DNA from: Synergistaceae bacterium
Lineage (GTDB): Bacteria > Synergistota > Synergistia > Synergistales > Aminobacteriaceae
NCBI GenBank assembly: GCA_009783355.1
Contig: WRHH01000010.1
Coordinates: 1-64,000, forward strand
Direction: 5' to 3'
Length of the DNA stretch: 64,000 nucleotides
Below the pieces are notes generated by a model that was not told the DNA's origin, ran no database searches, and was given only the letters and a program-made list of their open reading frames with translations. The translations under genes were made by a program, and so were the position numbers. Position 1 is the stretch's first letter, and each line of letters begins with the position of its first letter. This document shows, in pieces, positions 26,493 through 35,345 of the stretch.

Positions 26493-27338
26493 TCAGCATC
26501 CCGTATGGATGCGTCTTTTGGCAGAAAGCTGTTCGAGCATCCTGCGTTTATCGCCGGGAAGGCGCCCTCTTACGTTCAAATAGTTGGAAATATGGGCGCT
26601 GCTGAAAAAGCAATCGTTTAGCTCTAAATGTTCGAGCAGGAGGCGCATCTCCGCTACAACCAGCCCTGACGACGGAAGCCGCAGGCTGTTTCCATCGCCA
26701 AAAACGCCTATATCGGCGTCGCTGCCTGCGTGTAGCACCAACATGCCTATATATTCCGGCTGCATTTTGTTGAGCGCGTCCGCAGTTTCAAGAATGTGTT
26801 CAGCCGACAACTCCTCCCCCGCGAGCCCCGCGATTATGCTGACTGATTGCTTTATTCCCGCCCCGCGCAACATGGCTGCCGAGTCGATCATTTCCTGTTT
26901 CGTTATTCCCTTGTTAATGGCGGTCAACACCCTGTCGCTGCCGGATTCCAACCCGATGTAAACCATGTCTGCGCCGAGCGCTGCAAGCGCCCTCAGTTCC
27001 TCCGGCTTTTTCGCCAGAATATTCCGCGCGGAAGCATAGACGCGCGCGGCCTCAATGTTGGGGAACAGCCTTTTGATCTCTTCCAGAATTTCGGTCAAAA
27101 ACGGCATCGGTAGTGCTAAGACGTCGCCGTCGCACAGAAAAATGCGTTTCCATCTTGTACTGTAGGTTGCTGCGGTGCGTAGATCGGCTACAATATCGTC
27201 AAGTGAGCGGACGCGGTAATTTTTCTCTTTGTACATATTGCAAAATGTGCATTTGTTCCATGAACAGCCGACAGTGACCTGCAAAAGCAGGCTCTCCGCT
27301 TCAGACGGCGGTCTGTAGATATCGCCTTCGTAAATCAT
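26493..27338 (-). CDS. Radical SAM protein
   Basis: A 281-aa Elp3/MiaB-fold radical SAM protein. The cluster-binding cysteines are in VGCSWNKCTFCNMY (spacing four and two), followed by CDGDVLALP and YIGLESGSD, which place the substrate and SAM loops. The family is common beside uncharacterised operons and its reaction is unknown. Its ATG overlaps the TGA of the YdbC-like gene as ATGA, so the pair is coupled. Confidence 0.85.
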   Translation of the reverse strand: MIYEGDIYRPPSEAESLLLQVTVGCSWNKCTFCNMYKEKNYRVRSLDDIVADLRTAATYSTRWKRIFLCDGDVLALPMPFLTEILEEIKRLFPNIEAARVYASARNILAKKPEELRALAALGADMVYIGLESGSDRVLTAINKGITKQEMIDSAAMLRGAGIKQSVSIIAGLAGEELSAEHILETADALNKMQPEYIGMLVLHAGSDADIGVFGDGNSLRLPSSGLVVAEMRLLLEHLELNDCFFSSAHISNYLNVRGRLPGDKRRMLEQLSAKRRIHTGC

Positions 27339-27556
27339 AGAATGATTTCAGCAAGTAAACGTTTTAAAGCATCGACTTCTTCGGCGGAGAGCGTCACGCC
27401 TTTGCCCATTCTTTCGTGTTCCGGCGACCACTCCCGAATGTCGTACTTCGGCTCGCGCTCATTCCAACTGACGAGATTGAGCTCCTTTTTCCACCCTTTG
27501 GCGCCTTCGGACAGTACGCCGATGTGCTTTGTTATTTCAAATTTTATTTCAGCCAT
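27335..27556 (-). CDS. YdbC/PC4-like single-strand DNA-binding protein
   Basis: A 73-aa protein with FEITKHIGVLSEGAKGWKKE, VSWNEREPKYDIREWSPEH and a final helix, the layout of the YdbC family, bacterial homologues of the PC4 transcription coactivator that bind single-stranded DNA. It overlaps the decayed DUF1016 gene by 8 bp and the radical SAM gene by 4 bp. Confidence 0.8.
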   Translation of the reverse strand: MAEIKFEITKHIGVLSEGAKGWKKELNLVSWNEREPKYDIREWSPEHERMGKGVTLSAEEVDALKRLLAEIIL

Positions 27557-28571
27557 TTTTCACGCTCTCCTCTTTTTCAATCAACTCTTTGACTTCATTG
27601 ATTAATTGATCTTTGTCGGGGATATAGTAAACATAGCTTGACGCGAAGACTTGATTGCTCAGCCCGCCGAGCGCGTACTCCGCGACAACGCCTTCTTTAG
27701 TCCTGCACAGGATAATGCCGACAGGCGGATTATCGGACTCGTCATTGACTTCCGTCCGGTAGTAATTGAGGTAGGCGTTCATCTGCCCGGCGTGTTCAAT
27801 GCGTAGATCGTCCTTTTTAAGGTCAATCAGTACGTATGCCTTCAGGATTTTGTTGTAAAACACCATATCCACATAATAATGCGTGTTGCCGAGCGTGATG
27901 CGCTACTGGCTGCCGACGAACATAAAACCGCGCCCAAGTTCCAAAAGAAAATCTTCAAGGTGTCGCATTAGTTTTGCTTCAAGGTCTTTTTCAAGAATGG
28001 GTTTTTCTTCACGGACGCCAAGAAATTCAAACACAAACGGCTGTTTTAGAATATCTTGAGGATTTGAAATAACGTTGCCCTGCCTTGCGAGCGTGAGAAC
28101 TGTCTCTTTGTTTCCTTTGCCGTCCGAAAGCAGTAGCCTCTCAAACAATGAGGTTCCGATTTGACGATTGAGTTCTTTCACCGACCATCTCGAATTCACG
28201 CATTCCTGTTCGTAAAATGAACGCGCGTCCTTATCGGATACCGATAAAAGTTCAATATAATGCGACCATGACAATTTTCCAGACGACATCTGGAATTTTG
28301 GATATGACAAATAAAACTCGCGCATATTATAAAGATTACTTTTTGAAAAGCCGCGTCCAAGCTCAATTGTCAATCGTTTTGAAAGCTCAGTAAGCAAATG
28401 TTTTCCGTACCTTGCTTTGATTTCTCCCTCCTGTTCCCGTTCCACGATTACACGCCCGATTTCCCAATAAGCGGTCAGCATAGCAGCGTTGACTTTTCTG
28501 GAAATATCGGCGCGAGCCTCTTCCAAGAGGTGTTTTATCTGATCTACTATTAAATGCAATCCGTTTTCCAA
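27549..28571 (-). pseudogene. DUF1016 (YhcG-type) nuclease split by an amber codon
   Basis: The first 222 codons (28571-27903) encode the DUF1016 N-terminal domain and part of the linker and end GRGFMFVGSQ-TAG. The same frame continues without a gap, RITLGNTHYYVDMVFYNKIL, through the PDDEXK nuclease domain (27872-27549 region, ending at 27549). Intact relatives read Q-K-R-I or similar here, so a single-base change to TAG at 27905-27903 explains the break. The nuclease half could only be made by readthrough or internal initiation (GTG/ATG near 27872). Confidence 0.85.
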
Positions 28572-28789
28572 AACAAATACCTCCGCATGTTAAAAGGCCT
28601 CGAATTCGATCCCTTTTATCCAAATATTATCTGGAACGTTTCCTCTGTTTCAACTACAAAGCCCGGTTCATCCCGTCGACAGTTCCATAGTTGATATTGA
28701 ATTGTTTGCCTGATGGCTGAAGCCAATTGCCAGCCATTAAAAGCCCGCGTATTATGGCTATATTTCAGCTTTGTTGTAAAATCTGATTT
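28572..28789. other. Intergenic region
   Basis: Upstream region of the DUF1016 gene. The minus strand near 28650-28780 shows a short decayed reading frame with protein-like wording (GNWLQPSGKQFNINYG) that I could not assign. No complete gene is seen. Confidence 0.3.
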
Positions 28790-29071
28790 TTAACCAAAAA
28801 TCCCGGAGTGGTTGTCAATCTCCACAAGGTATAACTTATCATCGCCGATTTTCTGATATATCAAAAGTAAGTCCGGTCTGATATGGCACTCGTTATGCCC
28901 CTGCCAATTACCAGTTAAGGAATGATCCCGGTATTTGTCCGGCAGGTCAATGTCGTTTGCTAGTGTCTCAACTATCAGCGGCAATTCTGCCAAAATGGCG
29001 GCTTTAAACCTTCCCGCCATCATCCGCCTGAGACACTTCTTGAAAGACGCTGTTTGTTCAACTGTGCGCAT
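28790..29071 (-). CDS. YafQ-family toxin
   Basis: A 93-aa RelE-superfamily toxin of the YafQ branch, a ribosome-dependent mRNA interferase. It has the family core LPDKYRDHSLTGNW, ECHIRPDLLLIY and a C-terminal IDNHSGIFG close to the usual GTHSDLF, with histidines in the expected places. It overlaps its antitoxin gene by 14 bp. Confidence 0.85.
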   Translation of the reverse strand: MRTVEQTASFKKCLRRMMAGRFKAAILAELPLIVETLANDIDLPDKYRDHSLTGNWQGHNECHIRPDLLLIYQKIGDDKLYLVEIDNHSGIFG

Positions 29072-29378
29072 GTAATTGAGCCTTTAATTCTTCAATTGTT
29101 ATCTCTTCGCATAATCCAGCATCAACTTCTTTCATTGCCGCTATTGTCTTGGCGTTTGGAGTAGTTCCATATTTTGCCCTTAAAGAAGCTATCTCAGCGT
29201 CAATTTCATTAAGCGACATGCTTTGATACCTCCGCTCTTCGTCCTCGGCTTCGCGCTCCATTTCCTCTTCACGTAACCGCTCAATGTAACCCTTAATTTG
29301 CAGTATTGCCCTATCAGGGAGATGCCCAACAATATCAACAATGCTTTCTCTATCAGCTTTCAGCGTTTGAGCCGTCAT
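29058..29378 (-). CDS. Antitoxin partner of YafQ-type toxin
   Basis: A 106-aa, strongly acidic protein with a helical middle (REEEMEREAEDEERR) and a C-terminal region that would wrap the toxin. It is not a clear RelB by sequence; the call rests on position and overlap with the toxin. The ATG at 29378 follows AAAGGAGGT; the longer open frame upstream is noncoding and derived from a RelB leader (see the duplicated block). Confidence 0.7.
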   Translation of the reverse strand: MTAQTLKADRESIVDIVGHLPDRAILQIKGYIERLREEEMEREAEDEERRYQSMSLNEIDAEIASLRAKYGTTPNAKTIAAMKEVDAGLCEEITIEELKAQLHAHS

Positions 29379-29401
29379 GTAACTAACCTCCTTTGGCAAA
29401 A

Positions 29402-29570
29402 ATGTGCATACCGCTTGAACGTGTATCTGACATAATTTTATCACCTCAGTTAAAAATATACGCAAAACGTCCATAAATGTTAAAAGCGCGAGATTATTCC
29501 TCCTCGTTTCCGTTCGTTTTTCAAAATTGCATCAAAAATCCGACGGAGTTTTGCGTCCATTACAGAACCT
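29402..29570 (-). repeat. Duplicated toxin-antitoxin upstream block
   Basis: On the minus strand this block matches 30246-30417 base for base over long stretches: the same small frame AKLRRIF (AKLRQIF in the other copy), the promoter region and a RelB start (MSDTRSSGMHI) that breaks after eleven codons at about 29402. In the other copy the same start continues into an intact RelB gene. Thus the promoter and first codons of one antitoxin were copied in front of a different toxin-antitoxin pair. Confidence 0.7.
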
Positions 29571-29660
29571 CCCGAGTTTGCAGCCAGCATGACAGGATTA
29601 CTTGTTCCAGATAGAGAGTGCGTTGACTTCTATCACATGGCGTATTCATAATGTTTATAT

Positions 29661-29957
29661 TCACAGCCCGAGCAAATCTATGTGGGTTCCTGTTCCGACA
29701 AGATAGAGGATCATATCAGTTTCCCGCTTCTCGTACACAAGCAGCCAATCTCCGGAGCTGCCGATGTGACACTCGCGGAAACGCTTCATGTTGTTCTTTA
29801 ATTGGTGGTCTTTCCAATTTGAGGGCAGAGGAATATCCTTCGCTAACTGTTCGATAGCCCAAGCGAGCAGAGGCAAATCTTTACCTTGTTTTTTTGCGAG
29901 TTTGTAGCCTTTCTTGAAGTTGGCGCCTCTTACGACGTGGTATTTCGCTTCAATCAT
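29661..29957 (-). CDS. YafQ-family toxin
   Basis: A 98-aa RelE/YafQ mRNA interferase with GANFKKGYKLAKKQGKDL, ECHIGSSGDWLLVYEK and the C-terminal GTGTHIDLLG, including the conserved histidines. The ATG at 29957 overlaps the antitoxin stop by 8 bp; a longer in-frame start exists at 29975 but is less likely. Confidence 0.88.
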   Translation of the reverse strand: MIEAKYHVVRGANFKKGYKLAKKQGKDLPLLAWAIEQLAKDIPLPSNWKDHQLKNNMKRFRECHIGSSGDWLLVYEKRETDMILYLVGTGTHIDLLGL

Positions 29958-30276
29958 TATCAATGTCCTCTGCATCTAAATCGGCGAAAAGCTCTGCGGA
30001 GTTCCTGTATAGTTTGGCGGTTCCGTTTGCAACGGCAGTGTGAAGTTCTTCCGATTCCGCAAGAAGCTCCGCCTCAAATTCCGGGGTATAGCCGTTTTCG
30101 GTTAGCTGTATTGAGGATAAATCAAAGGGGATTCTGCGCTTAAGATAAATTTGATTGAGCGTGAGATTGAAGACATCGCTGAAAGATAAACCGATTGCGG
30201 CAAGAATCGGCTCAACATTCGCTTTTATTTCAGGATTGACCCTGATGTGCATACCGCTTGAACGTGTATTTGGCAT
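29950..30276 (-). CDS. RelB/DinJ-family antitoxin
   Basis: A 108-aa antitoxin with a ribbon-helix-helix N-terminus (MHIRVNPEIKANVEPILAAIGLSFSDVFNLTL) typical of DinJ, and an acidic C-terminus that would neutralise the overlapping YafQ toxin. RelB/DinJ proteins bind their own promoter, which here lies in the duplicated block 30277-30417. Confidence 0.88.
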   Translation of the reverse strand: MPNTRSSGMHIRVNPEIKANVEPILAAIGLSFSDVFNLTLNQIYLKRRIPFDLSSIQLTENGYTPEFEAELLAESEELHTAVANGTAKLYRNSAELFADLDAEDIDND

Positions 30277-30635
30277 GATTTTATCACCTCAGTGAATAGT
30301 ATACACAAAATATCCGCAAATGTTAAGGGCGCGAGATCATTCCTGCTCATTTTCGCTCGTTTTTGTGAAATTACGACAAAAATCTGACGCAGCTTTGCGC
30401 CAGTTTCGCCCATATATTTACCTCCTGTATACAAATTGGCTCTATTCCACAACTATTTGTAAAGCTTGTTCACTTAAAAGAAACTAAATCACACTTTTTG
30501 TACATATTTCTTAGGGGTATTTTGAAAACGTTCTTAATTATGTCTTAATAAAAAATAAAATTAGAGGCGCCTCTTGACTAAGAGGCGCCCGCATTGAGCG
30601 CTAAAATAATTTTCATAAAAACTGTTCCGGCGGGT
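30277..30635. other. Toxin-antitoxin promoter and rpoD terminator region
   Basis: The first part is the RelB/YafQ promoter block, duplicated at 29402-29570. The remaining AT-rich part ends in the rpoD terminator hairpin. No further gene is seen. Confidence 0.6.
30545..30589 (-). terminator. rpoD intrinsic terminator
   Basis: A perfect 10-bp stem (30566-30575 with 30580-30589, loop of four) is followed on the minus strand by a T-rich tract. It lies 47 bp beyond the rpoD stop codon. Confidence 0.9.
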
Positions 30636-32210
30636 TTATTCCAAGAAATCCTTGAGTTTTTTGCTCCTGCTTGGGTGGCGGAGTTTGCGCAGGGCTTTTG
30701 CCTCTATTTGGCGGATTCTTTCTCTGGTTACTCCGAATTTTTTGCCGACTTCTTCCAGCGTGTATGCGCGGCCGTCCTCTATTCCAAAACGGTAGTACAG
30801 AACCTCGCGTTCCCTGAGCGAGAGCGCGTCCAGCATTTCCTCAATTTGTTCGCGCAGAAGGTGTCCTGCCGCCGATTCTTCCGGGCTTGGCAAGTCCCTG
30901 TCCTCTATAAAATCTCCAAGCTGGCTGTCCTCTTCCTCTCCAATCGGGGTTTCGAGCGACACCGGCAATTGAGCTATCTTTCTTATTTCTTCCACCCGTG
31001 AAGTTTCTATATCCATTTCAGCGGCTATTTCTTCATCGAATGGTTCCCGTCCAAGCCTTTGTACAAGCTGGCGGGATATCCTAACCATTTTATTTATGGT
31101 CTCAACCATGTGTACCGGCACCCTTATCGTGCGCGCCTGATCCGCTATCGCGCGCGTTATGGCCTGCCGAATCCACCATGTTGCGTATGTGCTGAATTTG
31201 AAACCTTTTCGGTAATCAAATTTTTCAACCGCGCGTATGAGGCCGAGGTTTCCTTCCTGAATCAGGTCAAGGAAGAGCATTCCGCGCCCGATATATTTTT
31301 TTGCAATGCTTACAACAAGCCTCAAGTTTGAGTCGACAAGCTTTTGCTTGGCTTCTGCGTTCCCCGTTTCCATTTTCATAGCAAGTTCAACTTCCTGATC
31401 GGCGTTCAGCAGAGGAACTTTGCCTATCTCTCTCAGGTACATTCGCACAAGATCGGTAAGAGGTATGTCTTCAAGTTTTCCTATGTCGGCTCCAATTGAA
31501 GCGGAAATGTCATCGCTGACGCTGCTCTGGCTCTTTGTAGCCTCCCGTTCTATTACTTCTATACCGAGATCCTGCAAGTTCATCAATACATTGTCAAGCA
31601 TATCGGCGTTCCATGTTTCAAGGGGGATGCTTCTTTCAATATCCTGATGAGTTATGAACCCTTTTTCGGAGCCTTCCTGAAGAACTAAGTCCTTTACTCG
31701 CTGAAGGCATTCTTCGGCTTCTTTTTTCGATAGGACGTCATGAGTGACGCGTTCATCCTCTTCAAGTTCGATGAGCATCGGAATTTCGTCATCGTCCTCG
31801 CCATGTTCCAATCCCATGTCTTCTTTTATTACTGTTGGGTCCATATCAATGTCGGACAGAATTTCAAAATCAGCAGGAAAATCAACATTATCAATCATTT
31901 CATCGCTATCAGCGATCGCTTCATGCGCAGCGTTCTCGACAATAATGTCATCTTTAATTTCCGTATTTTTTAGCTTTTTATTTTTTGATTTTGTCAGTTT
32001 TTCTGCTTTACGATTATTGACCTCTATTTCTTTGCTGCCATTTGGCAATAAGAGTTTTTCCGGCGCTTCAGGCTGAGTTGATTCTGTCCTGTCATATGAC
32101 GCCAGGGCAATATCGTTTTGTATGATATTGGCGTTACTCTCAGGTTCTGTTTTTGTTTGCGCCAGAGCTTCACTTAAGTTTTGTTTTTCGCTCTTCTTTT
32201 TTCTTCCCAT
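30636..32210 (-). CDS. rpoD: Primary RNA polymerase sigma factor
   Basis: A 524-aa sigma-70 housekeeping factor. A charged, acidic N-terminal part of about 230 residues is poorly conserved. Then region 1.2 ([16 protein letters not shown]), region 2 with [20 protein letters not shown] for -10 recognition and melting, region 3, and region 4.2 ([20 protein letters not shown]) for -35 binding. It is last in a cheV-unknown-rpoD operon and ends at a strong terminator. The dnaG gene often found next to rpoD is absent. Confidence 0.97.
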   Translation of the reverse strand: MGRKKKSEKQNLSEALAQTKTEPESNANIIQNDIALASYDRTESTQPEAPEKLLLPNGSKEIEVNNRKAEKLTKSKNKKLKNTEIKDDIIVENAAHEAIADSDEMIDNVDFPADFEILSDIDMDPTVIKEDMGLEHGEDDDEIPMLIELEEDERVTHDVLSKKEAEECLQRVKDLVLQEGSEKGFITHQDIERSIPLETWNADMLDNVLMNLQDLGIEVIEREATKSQSSVSDDISASIGADIGKLEDIPLTDLVRMYLREIGKVPLLNADQEVELAMKMETGNAEAKQKLVDSNLRLVVSIAKKYIGRGMLFLDLIQEGNLGLIRAVEKFDYRKGFKFSTYATWWIRQAITRAIADQARTIRVPVHMVETINKMVRISRQLVQRLGREPFDEEIAAEMDIETSRVEEIRKIAQLPVSLETPIGEEEDSQLGDFIEDRDLPSPEESAAGHLLREQIEEMLDALSLREREVLYYRFGIEDGRAYTLEEVGKKFGVTRERIRQIEAKALRKLRHPSRSKKLKDFLE

Positions 32211-32228
32211 TATTAATTTTCTTCCTCC

Positions 32229-32918
32229 TTAAGGGCGAGAGAATATAAGCTCAGCGCCTATAAAAAATGGAAAGTTTATTTCCGGAGAAGGACCTGTTAT
32301 CTGCTTTGTCTCGGGAAATTCCATCTCTATTAATAAACGGCTCACGTTCATATCTGTCGGGTTATCAGTTTCGTACGGAATAAAAAAACGACGATATCCA
32401 AATTTTTCAGCGAAATAAGGTATCTTTGAATTCTCTCCGCTTTTACCGATATTCTCGGACAACACCGCTTCGAAACGAGTCAGAAAACTTTCTTCATCGA
32501 ATAGTATGTCCTCGCTAACTAAAGCTATTGATTTCAAATTTCCAAGCAACATTTTGCGCCTTCTTATAGCGCACCATGTTATGCCTGCTTTAATATCTTC
32601 ATTCTTTTTATCTTTTTGCATTTTCTCAATTAATGATTCTATCCTTTGCGAATACCCCAGCAGTAAAAAAAATCCAAGGTTGAATCCAATATGAGCATTC
32701 ACTGTAAATAAATTCTCCCTTAAGAAATTTCCGACATAACCGCTTTGTACACTCGACATAAAAAGAAACTCGCTGTCAACAGAAAGCGACAGTGCCGCGA
32801 CATTCTTAAGCCGGACACTGTGTAAAGAATTGATTGAAACAAATTTATAGTCAACTCCTATAGGGAACCAGGGAGCCACCATTAAGTCAAGGTCGGAGTT
32901 CCAGAAAGGTAGAGACAA
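32229..32918 (-). CDS. Conserved-looking protein of unknown function
   Basis: A 229-aa protein I cannot assign. It is mostly beta-like and hydrophobic patches alternate with charged turns; a central helix QRIESLIEKMQKDKKNED stands out. There is no signal peptide or clear membrane segment. It lies one base after cheV and 18 bp before rpoD, so all three are likely cotranscribed. Confidence 0.55.
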   Translation of the reverse strand: MSLPFWNSDLDLMVAPWFPIGVDYKFVSINSLHSVRLKNVAALSLSVDSEFLFMSSVQSGYVGNFLRENLFTVNAHIGFNLGFFLLLGYSQRIESLIEKMQKDKKNEDIKAGITWCAIRRRKMLLGNLKSIALVSEDILFDEESFLTRFEAVLSENIGKSGENSKIPYFAEKFGYRRFFIPYETDNPTDMNVSRLLIEMEFPETKQITGPSPEINFPFFIGAELIFSRP

Positions 32919-32919
32919 T

Positions 32920-33864
32920 TTAAGATTTCACAGGCTCTTCTTTTTTGGCCTTATCCAATTTCTTATCTTTTATTATTCTTACTACATAATCCACAAGCAT
33001 GTTTATCTCAGGTTTTGTTATCTGGTAATTCGCTCCAATGCTGGCAGCTTTAATTTTAATATCTTCGGCCATTATCGACGAAAAAACTATTATCGGAATG
33101 TCGCTCGTAGCGCTGTTCTCCCTAATTTTCCTGGTGAGAGTAAGACCGTCCATCTTTGGCATTTCAACGTCGGTTATCACAATATCAAAATGGTCTCCCT
33201 CGACAATAATCAAATCATGAGCGATTTTTCCATCCGGAACTATTTTTAAGTTTGTGAATCCGGCGGAATGAAGCGCGTCTTCAACCTGGCGGCGGATCAG
33301 AGGTGAATCTTCAGCCACAAGAATACTATAAGCTGAAGGATCTCCAAGGTCTTCCGCTATTTTAATTATAGCCGCTTCATCAATCCTGCTTACGATAGAA
33401 GAATGAGGGCTTATTTTCTGCACTATCGCTTCATAGTCAAGCAAAAGCACGTTGCGGCTGTCCTTTTTAATTACGTAAAGAACCCACTGTCCAAGATAAT
33501 TACCGGTTAAAGTATCGTCCAAATCCTCGGAATTTATTCTGTAAATCCGTTCTACAGCGTCAACAACAAATCCAAGTTTTGTTTCGTTAAACTCAGCTAT
33601 GATAATCTTAGTCTGATCCAGCGGTATGTCGCTTTTTATTCCCAGTGAGATCCTCAAGTCGATCATAGGAAGGACCTCTCCGCGAACAGAAGTAATGCCT
33701 ATCATCGCAGAATCAGTCTCTGGAATTTCCCGGCAACCCGGCCACCGCAAGATCTCGCGAGTCTTATCAACATTTATTGCAAAAGGTTGTTCTCCGAGAT
33801 AGAATACTACTACTTGCCATTCGTTTGTTCCGACCTCTGTGATGACTTTTTTCACTTCCTGCAT
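32920..33864 (-). CDS. cheV: CheV-type chemotaxis protein (CheW-REC)
   Basis: A 314-aa coupling protein with an N-terminal CheW domain (EWQVVVFYLGEQPFAINV, RGEVLPMIDLR) and a C-terminal receiver domain (ILVAEDSPLIRRQVEDAL). The receiver has the phosphoacceptor Asp in VITDVEMPKMDG and the Lys in QITKPE. CheV links receptors to CheA and adapts the signal. The ATG at 33864 follows GGGGGA; a longer GTG start is less likely. It pairs functionally with the receptor at 56754. Confidence 0.92.
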   Translation of the reverse strand: MQEVKKVITEVGTNEWQVVVFYLGEQPFAINVDKTREILRWPGCREIPETDSAMIGITSVRGEVLPMIDLRISLGIKSDIPLDQTKIIIAEFNETKLGFVVDAVERIYRINSEDLDDTLTGNYLGQWVLYVIKKDSRNVLLLDYEAIVQKISPHSSIVSRIDEAAIIKIAEDLGDPSAYSILVAEDSPLIRRQVEDALHSAGFTNLKIVPDGKIAHDLIIVEGDHFDIVITDVEMPKMDGLTLTRKIRENSATSDIPIIVFSSIMAEDIKIKAASIGANYQITKPEINMLVDYVVRIIKDKKLDKAKKEEPVKS

Positions 33865-34139
33865 CGCAATCCCCCATTTCACAAAAATTCATAACCAAGA
33901 TTTATATTCTACCACTAATGGTTTCATTTTTTATATTATCATAATAATATTTTCAACAAACAATTAAGTAAAATAAAAAATGAAAAATATAAATGTGATA
34001 CATATTTATTATCGAACCATTTTTAAGCTCTCAATAGGTAATTTTGTTTTTTGTGAGTTATCCTATGCAAAATTTATTTTGGTATAATAAAATCAATATG
34101 GCATTTTCACAAAATTTAATAATGAAGGGCGTGTTATTT

Positions 34140-35333
34140 ATGGATAAAGAAAAATTGAACTCAAAGCTAAAGGAAATGAAAAAACAAGCTGGCGTTAATG
34201 CTCAAAAAACGAAGGAAAACCTTGGCAAAGTTTTTGACAAAGAGAACGTTAAGGATAACTTAAATAAAGCTAAAAAGGGCGTTGAGAAGGCTGTTGATGT
34301 AACAATGAACAGCAGCATTGTAAAGAAAATGAATTCAGGTCAGAAAATCGCAGTGTTAGGCATATGTATATTTATTCTCGTTGTAATAATTGCGCTTATT
34401 GGACGCTTTATATTTTCACCGGAACCGTCTTTTTGGTGCGTGGCCGCCGCTCCAAAACTGGAGCTTGCATTCCATTCCGGCGGAGAAGTAGAAGAAGTTG
34501 CTTTCTCCGCAAAGCAGACAGTTCCTAGAGGAGTTGTAATTGCACACCTCGCGAATGAAGCATATTCTAATAATTTGAAAAGTGCGGAATTGGAGTTGAT
34601 GGAGGCGAATTTGAAATCCCTCAATATGGAAAACCGTCTAACAGATCAAGAAAATGCGCTTGCCGAAATTAGGATTAAAGCGGCTAAAAGTGCGAACGAA
34701 GCGGCAATAGCCGCTTATGAGCTTGCGGATGCGTATGAAGCATTGTATCGTGAATATTTAGAAAATGGCATGATTTCTGAAGCAATATATAATATAAGTT
34801 TAAACGATAAAGCAGAAGCCGAGGCCATTATGCAGAGTTCGGAAAAAGATATTGAAAAAGCAGAGCAATACCATGAAACAGTGAAAAAAGGATACACTGA
34901 AGAAGAAATAACCGCTGCAAAAGAGGAAAACGAAATATTGAACGAGCAAGTAGCAAAAGCGAAAGCAGCTCTTGATGGAACATCAATTATTGCTCCTTTT
35001 ACCGCCTACCTGAACAGCATAAGCATTAAAACAGGCGACATAGTTGAGCCAAAACTCCCCGTATGTGAAGTTATCGATTTGAGTAAGCTCTGGTTGCGCG
35101 GACTTGTAAATAAATCATTAGCGGAATCAATTAAACCGGGATCCGCAGTTACTGTGGAATTCCGCGAAATTCCCAATGAAACGTTTTCCGGGAAAATCAT
35201 TTCAGTTGCTACTTCAAAGCCTGCGGAGCAAAAAGACGGGGAAGACTTGTATGAGCTGAGAATTGAGCTTGATAAACCGGGCGGCATAGTCATGCCTGGT
35301 ATGGAGGCTGTAGCGATAGTCGTTTCTAACTAA
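34140..35333 (+). CDS. HlyD-like membrane fusion protein
   Basis: A 398-aa protein. Residues 1-70 form a Lys-rich amphipathic region with YtxH-like repeats (KENLGKVFDKENVKDNL), followed by one membrane segment (IAVLGICIFILVVIIALIG). Then come half a lipoyl domain, a long coiled coil (about 130-260), the second lipoyl half (APFTAYLNSISIKTGDIVEP) and a beta-barrel. That is the HlyD/MFP order, but the cytoplasmic N-terminal part is unusual. I take the start as ATG 34140 after AAGGGCGTG; a longer frame to 34044 exists. No transporter is adjacent; mutS2 follows. Confidence 0.75.
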   Translation: MDKEKLNSKLKEMKKQAGVNAQKTKENLGKVFDKENVKDNLNKAKKGVEKAVDVTMNSSIVKKMNSGQKIAVLGICIFILVVIIALIGRFIFSPEPSFWCVAAAPKLELAFHSGGEVEEVAFSAKQTVPRGVVIAHLANEAYSNNLKSAELELMEANLKSLNMENRLTDQENALAEIRIKAAKSANEAAIAAYELADAYEALYREYLENGMISEAIYNISLNDKAEAEAIMQSSEKDIEKAEQYHETVKKGYTEEEITAAKEENEILNEQVAKAKAALDGTSIIAPFTAYLNSISIKTGDIVEPKLPVCEVIDLSKLWLRGLVNKSLAESIKPGSAVTVEFREIPNETFSGKIISVATSKPAEQKDGEDLYELRIELDKPGGIVMPGMEAVAIVVSN

Positions 35334-35345
35334 ATTTATTGGAGT

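Noticed and set aside
29379-29474. N-terminal extension of the antitoxin at 29058 to 29474
   Set aside because: A strong AAAGGAGGT site precedes ATG 29378, and the extra region is an out-of-frame reading of the duplicated RelB leader.
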